Shown: piece after piece, positions 43,107 through 52,011 of the stretch | Numbering within the stretch: position 1 is the stretch's first letter | How the letters are laid out: each line of letters opens with the position of its first letter | Assembly: GCF_000010805.1 (NCBI RefSeq) | Contig: NC_012522.1 | Span: forward strand, 5,766,001 to 5,830,000 | Source: Rhodococcus opacus B4 | Lineage (GTDB): Bacteria; Actinomycetota; Actinomycetes; Mycobacteriales; Mycobacteriaceae | Direction of reading: 5' to 3' | DNA: 64,000 nt | Notes under the pieces: model-generated | The model's input: the letters and a program-made list of their open reading frames with translations, nothing else | Database searches by the model: none | Told to the model about the DNA's origin: nothing | Translations under genes and position numbers: made by a program

Positions 43107-44477
43107 ATGAGCGATGACGCGACTCCGTCCGGTCCGACCCGCGCTCCGACGAGCACCCGGCGGGCGGTGCTCAACACGATGAAGGGTTCGGCAGGAAACC
43201 TCGTCGAGTGGTACGACGTGTACATATACACGGTCTTCGCGACGTATTTCGAGGCGCAATTCTTCGACGAGAACGACTCCAACTCAACGCTGTACATCTA
43301 TGGGATCTTCGCGGTCACCTTCGTCATGCGACCGGTGGGGTCCTGGTTCTTCGGCCGGTTCGCCGACCGTCGTGGCCGCAAGGCGGCCCTGATGCTCAGC
43401 ATCACCATCATGTCTTCGTGCTCCTTCCTGGTGGCGGTGATGCCGACACGCGAGACTCTCGGGTATTGGGCGGCGGTGATCTTGGTCCTCGCCCGGCTCG
43501 TGCAGGGATTCGCCACGGGCGGGGAGTACGGCACGTCGGCGACGTACATGTCCGAGGCGGCGACCGCGAATCGGCGCGGCTTCCTGTCGTCCTTCCAGTA
43601 CGTGACCCTCGTGGGCGGTCACGTGCTCGCGCAATTCACGCTCCTGATTGCGCTCAGCGTTCTCGATGTCGAGACGTTGAATGACTGGGGATGGCGGATC
43701 GGCTTCTTCATCGGTGGCGTCGCCGCTCTGGTCGTGCTGTGGATTCGGCGTTCGATGGACGAGTCGCTCAGTGAGTCGCATCTGGAGGCGATCCGTGCGG
43801 GTGAGGACCGGACGGCAGGTTCCCTGACGGCGTTGTTCACCACGTACTGGCGTCCGCTGCTGCTGGTGTTTCTCATAACGGCGGGTGGCACGGTCGCGTT
43901 CTACACCTACAGCGTCAACGCGCCGGCGATCGTGAAGTCCACGTTCGGGGAAGACCGGGCGCTGACGGCGACGTGGATCAACCTGCTGGGCCTGATTCTG
44001 CTGTTGCTGCTGCAACCGGTCGGCGGGATCGTCAGCGACCGCGTCGGACGCAAGCCGCTGCTGATCTTCTTCGGGGTGGGCGGCGTGCTCTACACGTATG
44101 TGCTGCTCACCTACCTTCCGGAGACGACCTCGTCGCTGGCGGCGTTCGCGCTGGTCGCGGTCGGTTACATCATCCTCACCGGGTACACCTCGATCAACGC
44201 GATCGTGAAAGCCGAGCTGTTCCCCGCCGACATCCGTGCCCTGGGTGTGGGACTGGGCTATGCGCTCGCGAACTCCGTCTTCGGCGGCACGGCGCCGGTC
44301 CTGTTCCAGGCGTCCAAGTCGGCCGGTCACGTCGGCTGGTTCATCTTCTACGTGACGGTCGTGATCGGGATCAGTCTGCTGGTCTACATCTTCGGGCTGA
44401 AGAACAAGGCGGACACGGTGCTCGATCGCGAGCAGGGGAGCGCGTGGGGCGTGCCTGTGCCTTCGGGCCCCCGCTGA
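43107..44477 (+). CDS. MFS transporter, metabolite:H+ symporter family (KgtP-like)
   Basis: 456 residues, twelve membrane helices. GSAGNLVEWYDVYIYTVFATYFEAQFF is the typical MHS N-terminus (long form), FADRRGRKAAL the loop 2-3 MFS signature and VSDRVGRKPLL its repeat. MHS members import 2-oxoglutarate, citrate, proline and other acids. No ribosome site; TATCGT lies 6 bp before the ATG, so the message may be leaderless. Follows the CoA-transferase and lyase and probably supplies their acid. Confidence 0.88.
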   Translation: MSDDATPSGPTRAPTSTRRAVLNTMKGSAGNLVEWYDVYIYTVFATYFEAQFFDENDSNSTLYIYGIFAVTFVMRPVGSWFFGRFADRRGRKAALMLSITIMSSCSFLVAVMPTRETLGYWAAVILVLARLVQGFATGGEYGTSATYMSEAATANRRGFLSSFQYVTLVGGHVLAQFTLLIALSVLDVETLNDWGWRIGFFIGGVAALVVLWIRRSMDESLSESHLEAIRAGEDRTAGSLTALFTTYWRPLLLVFLITAGGTVAFYTYSVNAPAIVKSTFGEDRALTATWINLLGLILLLLLQPVGGIVSDRVGRKPLLIFFGVGGVLYTYVLLTYLPETTSSLAAFALVAVGYIILTGYTSINAIVKAELFPADIRALGVGLGYALANSVFGGTAPVLFQASKSAGHVGWFIFYVTVVIGISLLVYIFGLKNKADTVLDREQGSAWGVPVPSGPR

Positions 44478-44483
44478 GTCCGG

Positions 44484-45407
44484 CTACGGGTACGGCGACC
44501 GCGCGGCGAGCCCCTGTGCCGCCGCCGCGGCGCGCACGGCGTCGATCACCAGTTGCAGCGGCTGTCGGTGCGCTGCCGTCTCCCGATGGGCGATGGAGAT
44601 CGTCCGCATGAGCGGTTCGGTGAGCGCGACGACGTCCATGCCGGGTGGGCGCAGCGTCAGTCCGAGATCGGAGACGAGGGTGACTCCCAGGCCCGCGGAC
44701 ACCATCGCGAGTGCCGTCGCCTGCTCGCCGACCTCATGGTTGATCCTGGGTTCGAATCCGCAACGCTGACAGGCCAACCGCACCGCGCGGCCGAAATGCG
44801 AACCGGGGCCCGCAAGGATCCACGGATGCTCGGCGAGGTCCGCCAGCGCCATGGTTCTCGCGGAAACCGTTCCCGGAGGCAGCGCTGCGTGCAGTCGCTC
44901 CACCGCGATCACCACTCGGGTCAACTCCGGGTCCCACTGCATCGGGTAGTCGGAATAGTCGATCACGAACGAGAAGTCCAGCGAGCCGTCCAGTACCGCG
45001 ACCGCGGTGTCCTCCGGCGCGAGCTCCCTCGTTCGCACCTCGATGCCGGGATGTTCGGCGGCCAGCAACGTCAGCGCACTCGGCAGCAGGCTCGACGCGA
45101 CGGACGCCCACACGCCAACGGTCAATCGGGCGGTGACCCCGTCCTGCGTCTGTTCGAGGGCGGTCGTCGCACGGTCCACCGATCGCATGATGTCCTCGGC
45201 ATGCTCGGCGAGGAGCAGGCCGATCTCGGTGAGCTGTACGCGCCGACCGCGCCGCTCGAATAGCTTTGCGCCGACATCGCGTTCGAGCTGGGTGAGCTGT
45301 TGGGACACCGCGGAGGTGGTGTAGTGCAAGGCCAGCGCCGCGGCTGTCACGGTGCCTCGGCGGTGTAACTCCCGAAGCATCCGCAACCGGCGCAGAGACA
45401 GCTCCAT
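44484..45407 (-). CDS. LysR-family regulator, divergent from the amino-acid dehydrogenase
   Basis: 307 residues, ATG start. HTH about 5-62 (LHRRGTVTAAALALHYTTSAVSQQLTQLERDVG in long form), effector domain about 90-295. The HTH resembles those at 9633 and 39896 (TTSAVSQQ). Convergent with the MHS permease and divergent from the dehydrogenase at 45600; the 190-bp gap contains the 11-bp palindrome CTGGTCACCAG (45508-45518). Effector unknown. Confidence 0.87.
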   Translation of the reverse strand: MELSLRRLRMLRELHRRGTVTAAALALHYTTSAVSQQLTQLERDVGAKLFERRGRRVQLTEIGLLLAEHAEDIMRSVDRATTALEQTQDGVTARLTVGVWASVASSLLPSALTLLAAEHPGIEVRTRELAPEDTAVAVLDGSLDFSFVIDYSDYPMQWDPELTRVVIAVERLHAALPPGTVSARTMALADLAEHPWILAGPGSHFGRAVRLACQRCGFEPRINHEVGEQATALAMVSAGLGVTLVSDLGLTLRPPGMDVVALTEPLMRTISIAHRETAAHRQPLQLVIDAVRAAAAAQGLAARSPYP

Positions 45408-45599
45408 GCCGCCAGCCTATGCATCCCACCCGAACCGTCCAACCGGACCACGCGGTGCGCTGTGTAGAAAGCGTGAACGCAATCCTTCAAAATTCGTAAC
45501 TGGACGCCTGGTCACCAGCGCGCGCACGCTGGCGTCATCGGCCGAGCGGTCGAAACGACGATGACTTTCCGAGGACGATTGGGGTAACTCGAGGTGACC

Positions 45600-46874
45600 A
45601 TGACGACGGAATCCGGGTTCGGCCGCACCCCCGAGCACCGCGAGTACGACGAGAACACTGCGATGCAGCGTCGGATCGATGCGGCGACCGTGCCCAGCGG
45701 CGAGCCCCTGTTGCGTGTGACCTGGTCTGATCCGGTCACCGGAGCTCTTGGCTACCTCGTCGTGCACACGTTGGTGTCCGATCTGGCCACCGGCGGCACC
45801 CGGATGCGGGCAGGCTGCACGATGTCGGAGGTGGAGGATCTGGCCAGCGGCATGGCGGCCAAGACCGCGGCGTTCGACCTGCCTGTCGGCGGGGCGAAGG
45901 GCGGCATCGACTTCGACCCGAAGGACCCCCGCGCCGTCGGTGTCCTGGAGCGGTTCTGTCAGGCGATGCGCCCGTGGCTGGCCGCGCACTGGGTGACCGC
46001 GGAAGATCTGGGGGTGCCGCAGCATCTACTCGACGACGTCTTCGAGCGGCTCGGCCTTCAGCAGTCCTACCATGCGGCGATCAGCCGTGCGGAAGATCCG
46101 CAGAGGACTCTGCTCCGGGTGCGGGCCGCGTTGAACGCTCCGGTGCCCGGCGGATTTCTGCTCGGCGATGTGATCGGCGGGTACGGAGTCGCGCAGGCGT
46201 GCATCGGCACGGTGAACACGTGCGGATGGGCTCCGGCCGACACCACGGTGGCAATCCAGGGCATCGGCACCATGGGAGGCGGCGCGGCCTGGTATCTGCA
46301 CGAGGCCGGTATGCGCGTAGTCGCTGTCGCCGACGCCCTGGGCACGCTGTACTGCCCCGACGGCCTGGACATTCCTGCGCTGCTCGACCTGCGCAACAGT
46401 TACGGCGAGGTCGACCGCTCTCGCGTGCCCCTGCATGTTCAGCAGTTGCCGAGTGCGGCGGTGATCGCCACTGCGGCGGACATCCTCGTCCCGGCCGCGA
46501 TCTCCTATGCGATCACGACGGACAACGTCGACCACGTCGCCGCGAAAGTCGTGATCGAAGCTGCGAATGCCGCGACAACCCCGCAGGCGGAGGCAGTGCT
46601 CACCGGCCGGGGCATTCCGGTGGTCCCGGACTTCGTCGCCAATGCCGGAGCAGTCGCCTGGGCCTGGTGGGTACTGCTCGGTCAGGTCGGCACCGACCCG
46701 GAGGACTCGTTCGAGCGGTTGCGCACCGAGATGCTGGCCAAGGTGGCGTTGCTGCTCGGGCAGTGGATCCTGGACGGCGCGGCGCCGCGGCACACCGCGT
46801 GGGACCTCGTCGCGGCCCACCGCAGCGCGCCGGCTCCGGCCGATCCCCTGGCTGTGCCGCTCACCATCCCGTGA
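45600..46874 (+). CDS. Glu/Leu/Phe/Val-dehydrogenase-family oxidoreductase
   Basis: 424 residues from the ATG at 45600 (GTG at 45594 also possible; GAGG lies between). Catalytic lysine in PVGGAKGGIDFDP, dimerisation domain in the first half, NAD(P) motif AIQGIGTMGGGAAW and the C-terminal VVPDFVANAGAVAWAWW of the family. Catalyses reversible oxidative deamination of an amino acid to its 2-oxo acid. Amino acid preference cannot be fixed from sequence. Divergent LysR gene suggests it is inducible. Confidence 0.88.
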   Translation: MTTESGFGRTPEHREYDENTAMQRRIDAATVPSGEPLLRVTWSDPVTGALGYLVVHTLVSDLATGGTRMRAGCTMSEVEDLASGMAAKTAAFDLPVGGAKGGIDFDPKDPRAVGVLERFCQAMRPWLAAHWVTAEDLGVPQHLLDDVFERLGLQQSYHAAISRAEDPQRTLLRVRAALNAPVPGGFLLGDVIGGYGVAQACIGTVNTCGWAPADTTVAIQGIGTMGGGAAWYLHEAGMRVVAVADALGTLYCPDGLDIPALLDLRNSYGEVDRSRVPLHVQQLPSAAVIATAADILVPAAISYAITTDNVDHVAAKVVIEAANAATTPQAEAVLTGRGIPVVPDFVANAGAVAWAWWVLLGQVGTDPEDSFERLRTEMLAKVALLLGQWILDGAAPRHTAWDLVAAHRSAPAPADPLAVPLTIP

Positions 46875-46986
46875 AGGGTGCGACCAGCGGGAAGTACCGG
46901 CCGTGCCGTCAGCGAATCACATCGCCGCCGGAGAGCACTCGCCGACGGCGGATTCCGGGCCCGCTGACGCCCCGGTGCTCGGGTTG

Positions 46987-47715
46987 TCAGCGGTCGAACA
47001 CGGTGACCGGCCGCTGGCGAAGCGTGCTCTGCAGGTCGGCGATCGAGTCACTCGACCGCAACTGTGCGAGCAGCTCGTGTTCGATCCGGTCGGCTTCGAC
47101 GCAGATGTTCACCACCTCGGACAGCCGGTCGGCCGGGATGATCGCGACGCCGTCGTCGTCGGCGACGACGATGTCACCCGGGAAGACCAGCTGGCCGGCG
47201 AGGCGAACCGGGTCGCCGATCGACTCGGTGGCGTAGCGGAACCGGGCGGCGTGCGGGGTCCGGGCCATCGACCACACCGGCAGGCCGCTGTCGATGATGG
47301 ACACCGAATCGCGGACGGCGCCGCCGACCACACAGCCGGCGAGTCCGGCCAACTGCGCCCAGTGCGCGGACAGCGCACCGACCACCGCGGTGTCGGCCGG
47401 GGTGGGGCAGTCGAACACCGCGACGTCACCGGGCCGGGCGCTGCTGTAGAGGTCTCGGTCTCCGAGTCGGGCACCGAGCCCGTCCGCCCGATTGTCGACG
47501 ACGTCGCCGGTCAGACGTCGGTACCGCAACGTCACCGCGGGCCCACAGATCCGTTGCCCGCGGCGCAGCGGTGCGAGGACGCCGGCACCGATCGCGGCCC
47601 CGACATTCAACTGGTCGAGGGCGTCGGCGACCGCACAGGAGACGTCGGCCACCTGCGACAGGGACGTCAAAAGTGCGGCGCGGCTGGCCGATTCCGGGGA
47701 GGGGGACACGGGCAT
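46987..47715 (-). CDS. RraA-family protein, possible HMG/oxaloacetate aldolase
   Basis: 242 residues. The RraA-like fold is seen in CAVADALDQLNV, ICGPAVTLRYR, GDVAVFDCPT, GCVVGGAVRDSVSI (the family GGxxRD-like active-site stretch) and PGDIVVADDDGVAIIP. Catalytically active relatives split 4-hydroxy-4-methyl-2-oxoglutarate into two pyruvates and decarboxylate oxaloacetate; others bind RNase E. With acid genes on both sides the enzymatic role is more likely. Divergent from the Lrp gene. Confidence 0.82.
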   Translation of the reverse strand: MPVSPSPESASRAALLTSLSQVADVSCAVADALDQLNVGAAIGAGVLAPLRRGQRICGPAVTLRYRRLTGDVVDNRADGLGARLGDRDLYSSARPGDVAVFDCPTPADTAVVGALSAHWAQLAGLAGCVVGGAVRDSVSIIDSGLPVWSMARTPHAARFRYATESIGDPVRLAGQLVFPGDIVVADDDGVAIIPADRLSEVVNICVEADRIEHELLAQLRSSDSIADLQSTLRQRPVTVFDR

Positions 47716-47759
47716 GGTGTTCTCCGTTCGGTAGACATGGGTTTTCGGCTTCGGCTCGT

Positions 47760-47783
47760 ATTGGGCTAGTGGTCGATATTCGG
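47760..47783. promoter_or_regulatory. Shared motif pair before the Lrp gene
   Basis: ATTGGGCTAG (47760-47769) followed by CGATATTCGG (47774-47783). Both words recur in front of the 2HCT-leuCD operon (51941-51950 and 51900-51909 on the minus strand, the second with C for T), which points to a common regulator, probably the Lrp-type protein encoded here. Confidence 0.55.
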
Positions 47784-47805
47784 TATGGAATTCTGGGCAA
47801 CCGGT

Positions 47806-47818
47806 CCTACTCGGTAGG
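47806..47818. promoter_or_regulatory. Inverted repeat before the Lrp gene
   Basis: CCTAC-TCG-GTAGG, about 30 bp before the start codon. Candidate autoregulatory site. CACAAT (47838-47843) 6 bp before the ATG is a -10-like element for a leaderless message. Confidence 0.45.
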
Positions 47819-47849
47819 TCGATGGCGGTGTGTCCGGCACAATGGGGCC

Positions 47850-48335
47850 ATGCAGATGGCCACCCACCTGGACAAGCTGGACCTCGATCTGTTGAAGTTG
47901 ATCGTCGAGGAACCCAAGGCCGGGGTGCGGGAGTACGCCCGCCGCCTCAACGTGGCGCGGGGGACCGTGCAGTCGAGGCTCGACAAGTTCGCCCGGGACG
48001 GGGTGATCACCAGCTACCGGCCGCAGATGCAGCCGACCGCGCTCGGGTATTCCATCCTGGCGTTCGTGCATCTGGACATCGCGCAGGCGATGATGGATGC
48101 CACCTGTGCGCACTTGGCCAACATCCCCGAGGTGCTCGAGGTCAATTCCGTTGCCGGGAAGGGTGATCTGCTGTGCCGGGTGGTGGCGAAGGATCACGAG
48201 GACTTCGAGCGGGTGTTGCAGGAGATGATCGCCACCGACGGGGTGTTGCGAACCCAGTCCGAACTGGTGCTCAGTCGCCGCATCGCCCCGCGGATCGTGC
48301 CGCTGCTGGAGAAGAAGCGGGCCGAGACGCCCTGA
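47850..48335 (+). CDS. Lrp/AsnC-family regulator
   Basis: 161 residues from the ATG at 47850; no ribosome site, see the -10-like CACAAT. HTH DLDLLKLIVEEPKAGVREYARRLNVARGTVQSRLDKF (long form, about 9-45) and a C-terminal RAM domain (about 68-150) that binds amino acids and builds octamers. The first part of the HTH differs from ordinary AsnC proteins, placing it nearer to the group with MarR-like specificity. Shared upstream words suggest that it regulates the 2HCT-leuCD operon as well as itself and perhaps RraA. Confidence 0.85.
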   Translation: MQMATHLDKLDLDLLKLIVEEPKAGVREYARRLNVARGTVQSRLDKFARDGVITSYRPQMQPTALGYSILAFVHLDIAQAMMDATCAHLANIPEVLEVNSVAGKGDLLCRVVAKDHEDFERVLQEMIATDGVLRTQSELVLSRRIAPRIVPLLEKKRAETP

Positions 48336-48349
48336 TGGTCTCGGCCCGC
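48317..48349. terminator. Hairpin terminator over the Lrp stop codon
   Basis: GCGGGCCGAGAC (48317-48328) and GTCTCGGCCCGC (48338-48349), perfect 12-bp arms with a 9-nt loop that contains the TGA. Lies between the convergent Lrp and leuD genes. Confidence 0.65.
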
Positions 48350-48361
48350 CCATCTGTGCGG

Positions 48362-48961
48362 TCAGCCCGTCAGTAGTGCGGTGGAGGGCAGTGCGGGACG
48401 CCGCCGATGTTCGTAGTCGCTGATCGTGGCGGTGTGCGCGAGGGTCAGGTCGATGTGGTCGAGACCATCGAGTAGCCGCCACCGGGTGTTGTCGTCGAGC
48501 TCGAACGCGGCGGTGAGCTCCCCGGCCCGTACCCGCCGTGCGACCAGGTCGACGGTGACCTCGTGTCCGGGATCGGATTCGAGCAGCGCCCACAGTTGTT
48601 CGATGATGTCGCTGGGCAAGGTCACCGTGAGCAGACCGTTGGTGAGGGCGTTACCGCGGAAGATGTCCCCGAAGCGGGGCGCGATCACGGCACGGAATCC
48701 GTAGTTCTGCAACGCCCATACCGCGTACTCGCGCGACGACCCGGTGCCGAAGTCCCGGCCGGCGACCAGGATGGTCGATCCGGCGTAGGCCGGATCGTTG
48801 AGGACGAAGTCGGGCTCCTCGCGCCAGTCGTGGAAGAGCTTGTCGGAGAAGCCGGTCCGGGAACTGTGGGTGAGGAAGCGGACAGGGATGATCTGGTCGG
48901 TGTCGACGTCGGTGCGCCGCAAGGGGGCGGCGACGCCGGTGTGCACGGTGAACGGTTCCAT
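48362..48961 (-). CDS. leuD: 3-isopropylmalate dehydratase small subunit-like protein
   Basis: 199 residues, ATG start. Swivelling domain of the aconitase superfamily: TDQIIPVRFL (20s), LVAGRDFGTGSSREYAVWALQNYGFRAVIAPRFGDIF (long form, about 65-102) with the substrate-contacting Ser-Ser-Arg, and NALTNGLLTV. Partner of the large subunit 28 bp upstream. In this context it may serve leucine synthesis or hydration/dehydration of a related 2-alkylmalate such as citramalate. Confidence 0.88.
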   Translation of the reverse strand: MEPFTVHTGVAAPLRRTDVDTDQIIPVRFLTHSSRTGFSDKLFHDWREEPDFVLNDPAYAGSTILVAGRDFGTGSSREYAVWALQNYGFRAVIAPRFGDIFRGNALTNGLLTVTLPSDIIEQLWALLESDPGHEVTVDLVARRVRAGELTAAFELDDNTRWRLLDGLDHIDLTLAHTATISDYEHRRRPALPSTALLTG

Positions 48962-48989
48962 GGGGTCTCGATTCGGAGAGTGTGACGGC

Positions 48990-50390
48990 TCAGGTCAGGT
49001 CGGCGGGTGCGGCGAGGTGGCCGGCGACGGCGGTCGCCGCGGCGACGGCGGGGGAGACGATGTGGGTGCGCGAGCCCTTGCCCTGCCGGCCCTCGAAGTT
49101 GCGGTTGTTCGTCGACGCGGCGCGCTGGCCGGGGGTGAGCCGATCCTCGTTCAACGCCGCGCACATCGAGCAGCCGGCGAACCGCAGTCCCGCCCCGGCG
49201 GCCTCGAACACCTCGTTCAGGCCCTCGTCGATCGCCTGCTGACGCACCTTCATCGACCCGGGCACGATCATCAGGTCGACCCCGGGCGCGACCTTCCGGC
49301 CGTCGAGGACGCGCGCGACCTCGCGCAGGTCCTCGATGCGGCTGTTCGTGCACGAGCCGATGAACACGACGTCGACCGGCAGCCCGCGAACCGGGCGTCC
49401 GGGGACGATGTCCATGTACTCCTGTGCTCGCTGCACGGCGGCCCGCTCGACCGGGTCCGCGAACGCCTCCGGATGGGGGACCGGGTCCCCCAGCGGTGCG
49501 CTCTGCGCGGGGGTGGTGCCCCAGGACACGAACGGGGTGAGGGTGGAGGCGTCGATGACGACCTCCTTGTCGAAGACGGCGTCCTCGTCGGTGAACAGGG
49601 TGCGCCAGTACGCTACTTCGGCATCCCACCGGTCTGCACCCGGGGCGGCGGGCCGGCCCCGCAGATATGCGAAGGTCTTCTCGTCCGGGGCGATCATCCC
49701 GGCCCGCGACCCGGCCTCGACGGACATGTTGCACACCGTCATCCGGCCCTCCATCGACAGCTCGTCGATGGCCTGGCCGCGGTATTCGATGATGTGGCCC
49801 TGTCCGCCGGCGGTGCCGACCCGCGCGATGATCGCCAGGATCAGGTCCTTCGCCGTCACCCCCTCGGGCAGCGATCCGTTCACGGTGACGGCCATGTTCT
49901 TCAGCCGCCCCATCGGCAGCGTCTGGGTGGCCAGGACGTGCTCGACCTGGCTGGTGCCGATCCCGAACGCCAACGATCCGAAGGCGCCCTGGGTGGCGGT
50001 GTGCGAATCGCAGCAGACGATCGTCGAACCCGGATGGGACAGGCCCAGTTCCGGTCCGATGACGTGCACGATGCCCTGATGTTCCTCGCCGAGCCGGAAC
50101 AACTCGATCCCGAACTCCGCACAGTTCTTGTGCATCAGCGACACCTGCTCGCGGGCCGCGGGATCGACGATCTCCTTGTCCACTGCGACGGTGGGGGTGT
50201 TGTGGTCCTCGGTGCCCAGCGTCAGGTCGGGTCGGCGCACCGTGCGGCCGCTGGCCCGGAGCCCGTCGAACGCCTGCGGGGTGTTCACCTCGTGCAGCAG
50301 GTGCATGTCGATGTAGAGCAGGTCCGGCTCGCCCTCGTCGCGGCGCACCACGTGTGCGTCCCACACCTTTTCGGCCAGTGTCTTACCCAT
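48990..50390 (-). CDS. leuC: 3-isopropylmalate dehydratase large subunit-like protein
   Basis: 466 residues from the ATG at 50388-50390 (AGAAGGA 6 bp upstream). The three [4Fe-4S] cysteines are in FIGSCTNSR and GCSMCAAL. Other motifs: DMHLLHEVNTPQAF, VCCDSHTATQGAFG and MTVCNMSVEAG. Isomerises 2- to 3-isopropylmalate in leucine synthesis, but relatives act on citramalate and other 2-hydroxy acids. The upstream gene of this operon is a 2-hydroxycarboxylate transporter, unusual for a leucine gene. Confidence 0.88.
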   Translation of the reverse strand: MGKTLAEKVWDAHVVRRDEGEPDLLYIDMHLLHEVNTPQAFDGLRASGRTVRRPDLTLGTEDHNTPTVAVDKEIVDPAAREQVSLMHKNCAEFGIELFRLGEEHQGIVHVIGPELGLSHPGSTIVCCDSHTATQGAFGSLAFGIGTSQVEHVLATQTLPMGRLKNMAVTVNGSLPEGVTAKDLILAIIARVGTAGGQGHIIEYRGQAIDELSMEGRMTVCNMSVEAGSRAGMIAPDEKTFAYLRGRPAAPGADRWDAEVAYWRTLFTDEDAVFDKEVVIDASTLTPFVSWGTTPAQSAPLGDPVPHPEAFADPVERAAVQRAQEYMDIVPGRPVRGLPVDVVFIGSCTNSRIEDLREVARVLDGRKVAPGVDLMIVPGSMKVRQQAIDEGLNEVFEAAGAGLRFAGCSMCAALNEDRLTPGQRAASTNNRNFEGRQGKGSRTHIVSPAVAAATAVAGHLAAPADLT

Positions 50391-50433
50391 GAACATTCCT
50401 TCTTCTTGTGTCGAACGCGGGAACGGCGGCAGG

Positions 50434-51783
50434 TCAGCCGTAGAAGTAGGCCAGGAAACCCGACGCCGACAGCAGCACCAACCCACCGCCGAGCCGGGAG
50501 GTGATCTGCGCGAACGGCAGCAGGTGCATCCGCCGGGTGGTGCCGAGGGTGGCGATGTCGCCGGACCCGCCGAGGTCGGTCATGCACAGGCCGGCCGTGA
50601 TCGACGACTCCATGAAGTACAGCTTCAGCAGCCAGCCCACGAATCCGGCGGTCAGCGCGGTGACGAGCACCGTGGCGATCGTGAACGCGAGATAGGCGGG
50701 GCGGGAGGCGAGTTCGGCGATCTGATTGATGTCGATCAGGGACACTCCGATCCCGACCAGTGCCGCCGGAACCCACAGTGTGACGACGAACTGGTACCAC
50801 TCGGTGGTCGACTCCTCCACCTCGGCCGGCAGCACACCCGACAGCTTGATGGCCGCGGTGAGCAGGATGACCCAGGCGTAGAGGTGGACCGGCGGAACCG
50901 CGGCCTGCAGCATCGCGCCGACGAGGTAGATCGCGCCGGTCATCAGCAGGCCGGTGCCGAGTCCGCTGATCGTCAGCGGGCGTTTGTCGGTCACCGCGGC
51001 AACCTGCTCGGGGGTGGCCTTGATCCGCAGCATCTCGCCGTGGCCGTTGAAGCCGACGAACAGTTTCGTCCGTCGGCGGGTCAGGTTGGCGTACACCGAC
51101 GCGAGCACGATGCACAGCAGGTTCGCGCAGATGATCGGCGGCACGATGCCCGACATGTACTGCTGGGCGTCGCCGCCGATGGTGTCGGCGTACATCTGCG
51201 ACAACGGGATCGCACCACCGGAGATGCCGCCGGCCATGATCGGGATCGTGACGTCGAGGATCGCGGTCTTGAATCCGAAACCGGTGACCGCGGCGAGCGA
51301 CCCGATGACGGTGACGACGACGGCGAATGCCACCACGATCACCAGGCAGAATCGGCCGCCCGCCTTGATCAGGAACCGTCGGTCCATGCCGAGGATGCTG
51401 CCCGCGATGATCGAGGCCACCAGAATCTCGACGAACCCGTAGCCGGTGAACCAGTCCTTGACGATCACGGCGAAGCTGTCCGGAACCAGACCGAAGTACA
51501 CGACGAGCGCCGGCACGAACACACACAACAGGGGGCCACCGCCGATCGCGGACAGCGCCGGCGTGCGGTCGCCGATCCAGAACAGGCCACAGCCGATGAT
51601 CATGGCGATGGCCAGACCGCCGAAGATGTTCTCCGGGAGGGTGCCGGTGTACACGGCGGCCAGGCCGACCGCGACCAGCGCGAGGTACCACGGCCACGGC
51701 ATCGACAGGATCTTCGCTCGTTGCGACCCGTGTCGGGCCGGAGCCGGCGCCTCCGTGCCGGGTACCGCATCCTTGATCTTCAC
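50434..51783 (-). CDS. 2-hydroxycarboxylate transporter family (CitS/CimH-like) permease
   Basis: 449 residues from the GTG at 51781-51783, because AGGAGG lies 6 bp before it; the longer frame to 51798 starts before the ribosome site. Eleven or so membrane helices with the two re-entrant-loop glycine motifs of the 2HCT family: AGGISGGAIPLS (about 187-198) and LGGSGDIATLG (about 405-415). Carries citrate, malate, citramalate or lactate with Na+ or H+. Heads the leuCD operon (43 bp to leuC). Confidence 0.87.
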   Translation of the reverse strand: MKIKDAVPGTEAPAPARHGSQRAKILSMPWPWYLALVAVGLAAVYTGTLPENIFGGLAIAMIIGCGLFWIGDRTPALSAIGGGPLLCVFVPALVVYFGLVPDSFAVIVKDWFTGYGFVEILVASIIAGSILGMDRRFLIKAGGRFCLVIVVAFAVVVTVIGSLAAVTGFGFKTAILDVTIPIMAGGISGGAIPLSQMYADTIGGDAQQYMSGIVPPIICANLLCIVLASVYANLTRRRTKLFVGFNGHGEMLRIKATPEQVAAVTDKRPLTISGLGTGLLMTGAIYLVGAMLQAAVPPVHLYAWVILLTAAIKLSGVLPAEVEESTTEWYQFVVTLWVPAALVGIGVSLIDINQIAELASRPAYLAFTIATVLVTALTAGFVGWLLKLYFMESSITAGLCMTDLGGSGDIATLGTTRRMHLLPFAQITSRLGGGLVLLSASGFLAYFYG

Positions 51784-51838
51784 GTTCGCCTCCTGCACCG
51801 CGTCGGCGGGGCTGCGCCGATCACGAAAGTTTGGGGAA

Positions 51839-51852
51839 GTGATTCACATCAC
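51839..51852. promoter_or_regulatory. Crp/GlxR-like site before the 2HCT-leuCD operon
   Basis: On the minus strand GTGA-TGTGAA-TCAC, the inner eight fixed bases of the Crp consensus; the outermost T and A are not kept. 55-70 bp upstream of the GTG start. Confidence 0.45.
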
Positions 51853-51899
51853 CTGGTCAGGGACGGTAGCGGTCCGCTAGCCGACACTTCCACTGGCTG

Positions 51900-51950
51900 C
51901 CGGATATCGATACCAATGGTCCATTTCGGAGGCATGAGCGCTAGCCCAAT
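51900..51950 (-). promoter_or_regulatory. Shared motif pair before the 2HCT-leuCD operon
   Basis: ATTGGGCTAG (complement of 51941-51950) and CGATATCCGG (complement of 51900-51909), the same two words in the same order as at 47760-47783. Spacing differs (31 bp here, 4 bp there). Confidence 0.5.
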
Positions 51951-52011
51951 TTGGACAGGTGGTCCGGCGACAGCCGATTCGAGCACGGTGTCCGGAAGAG
52001 CCGTGTGCCGT

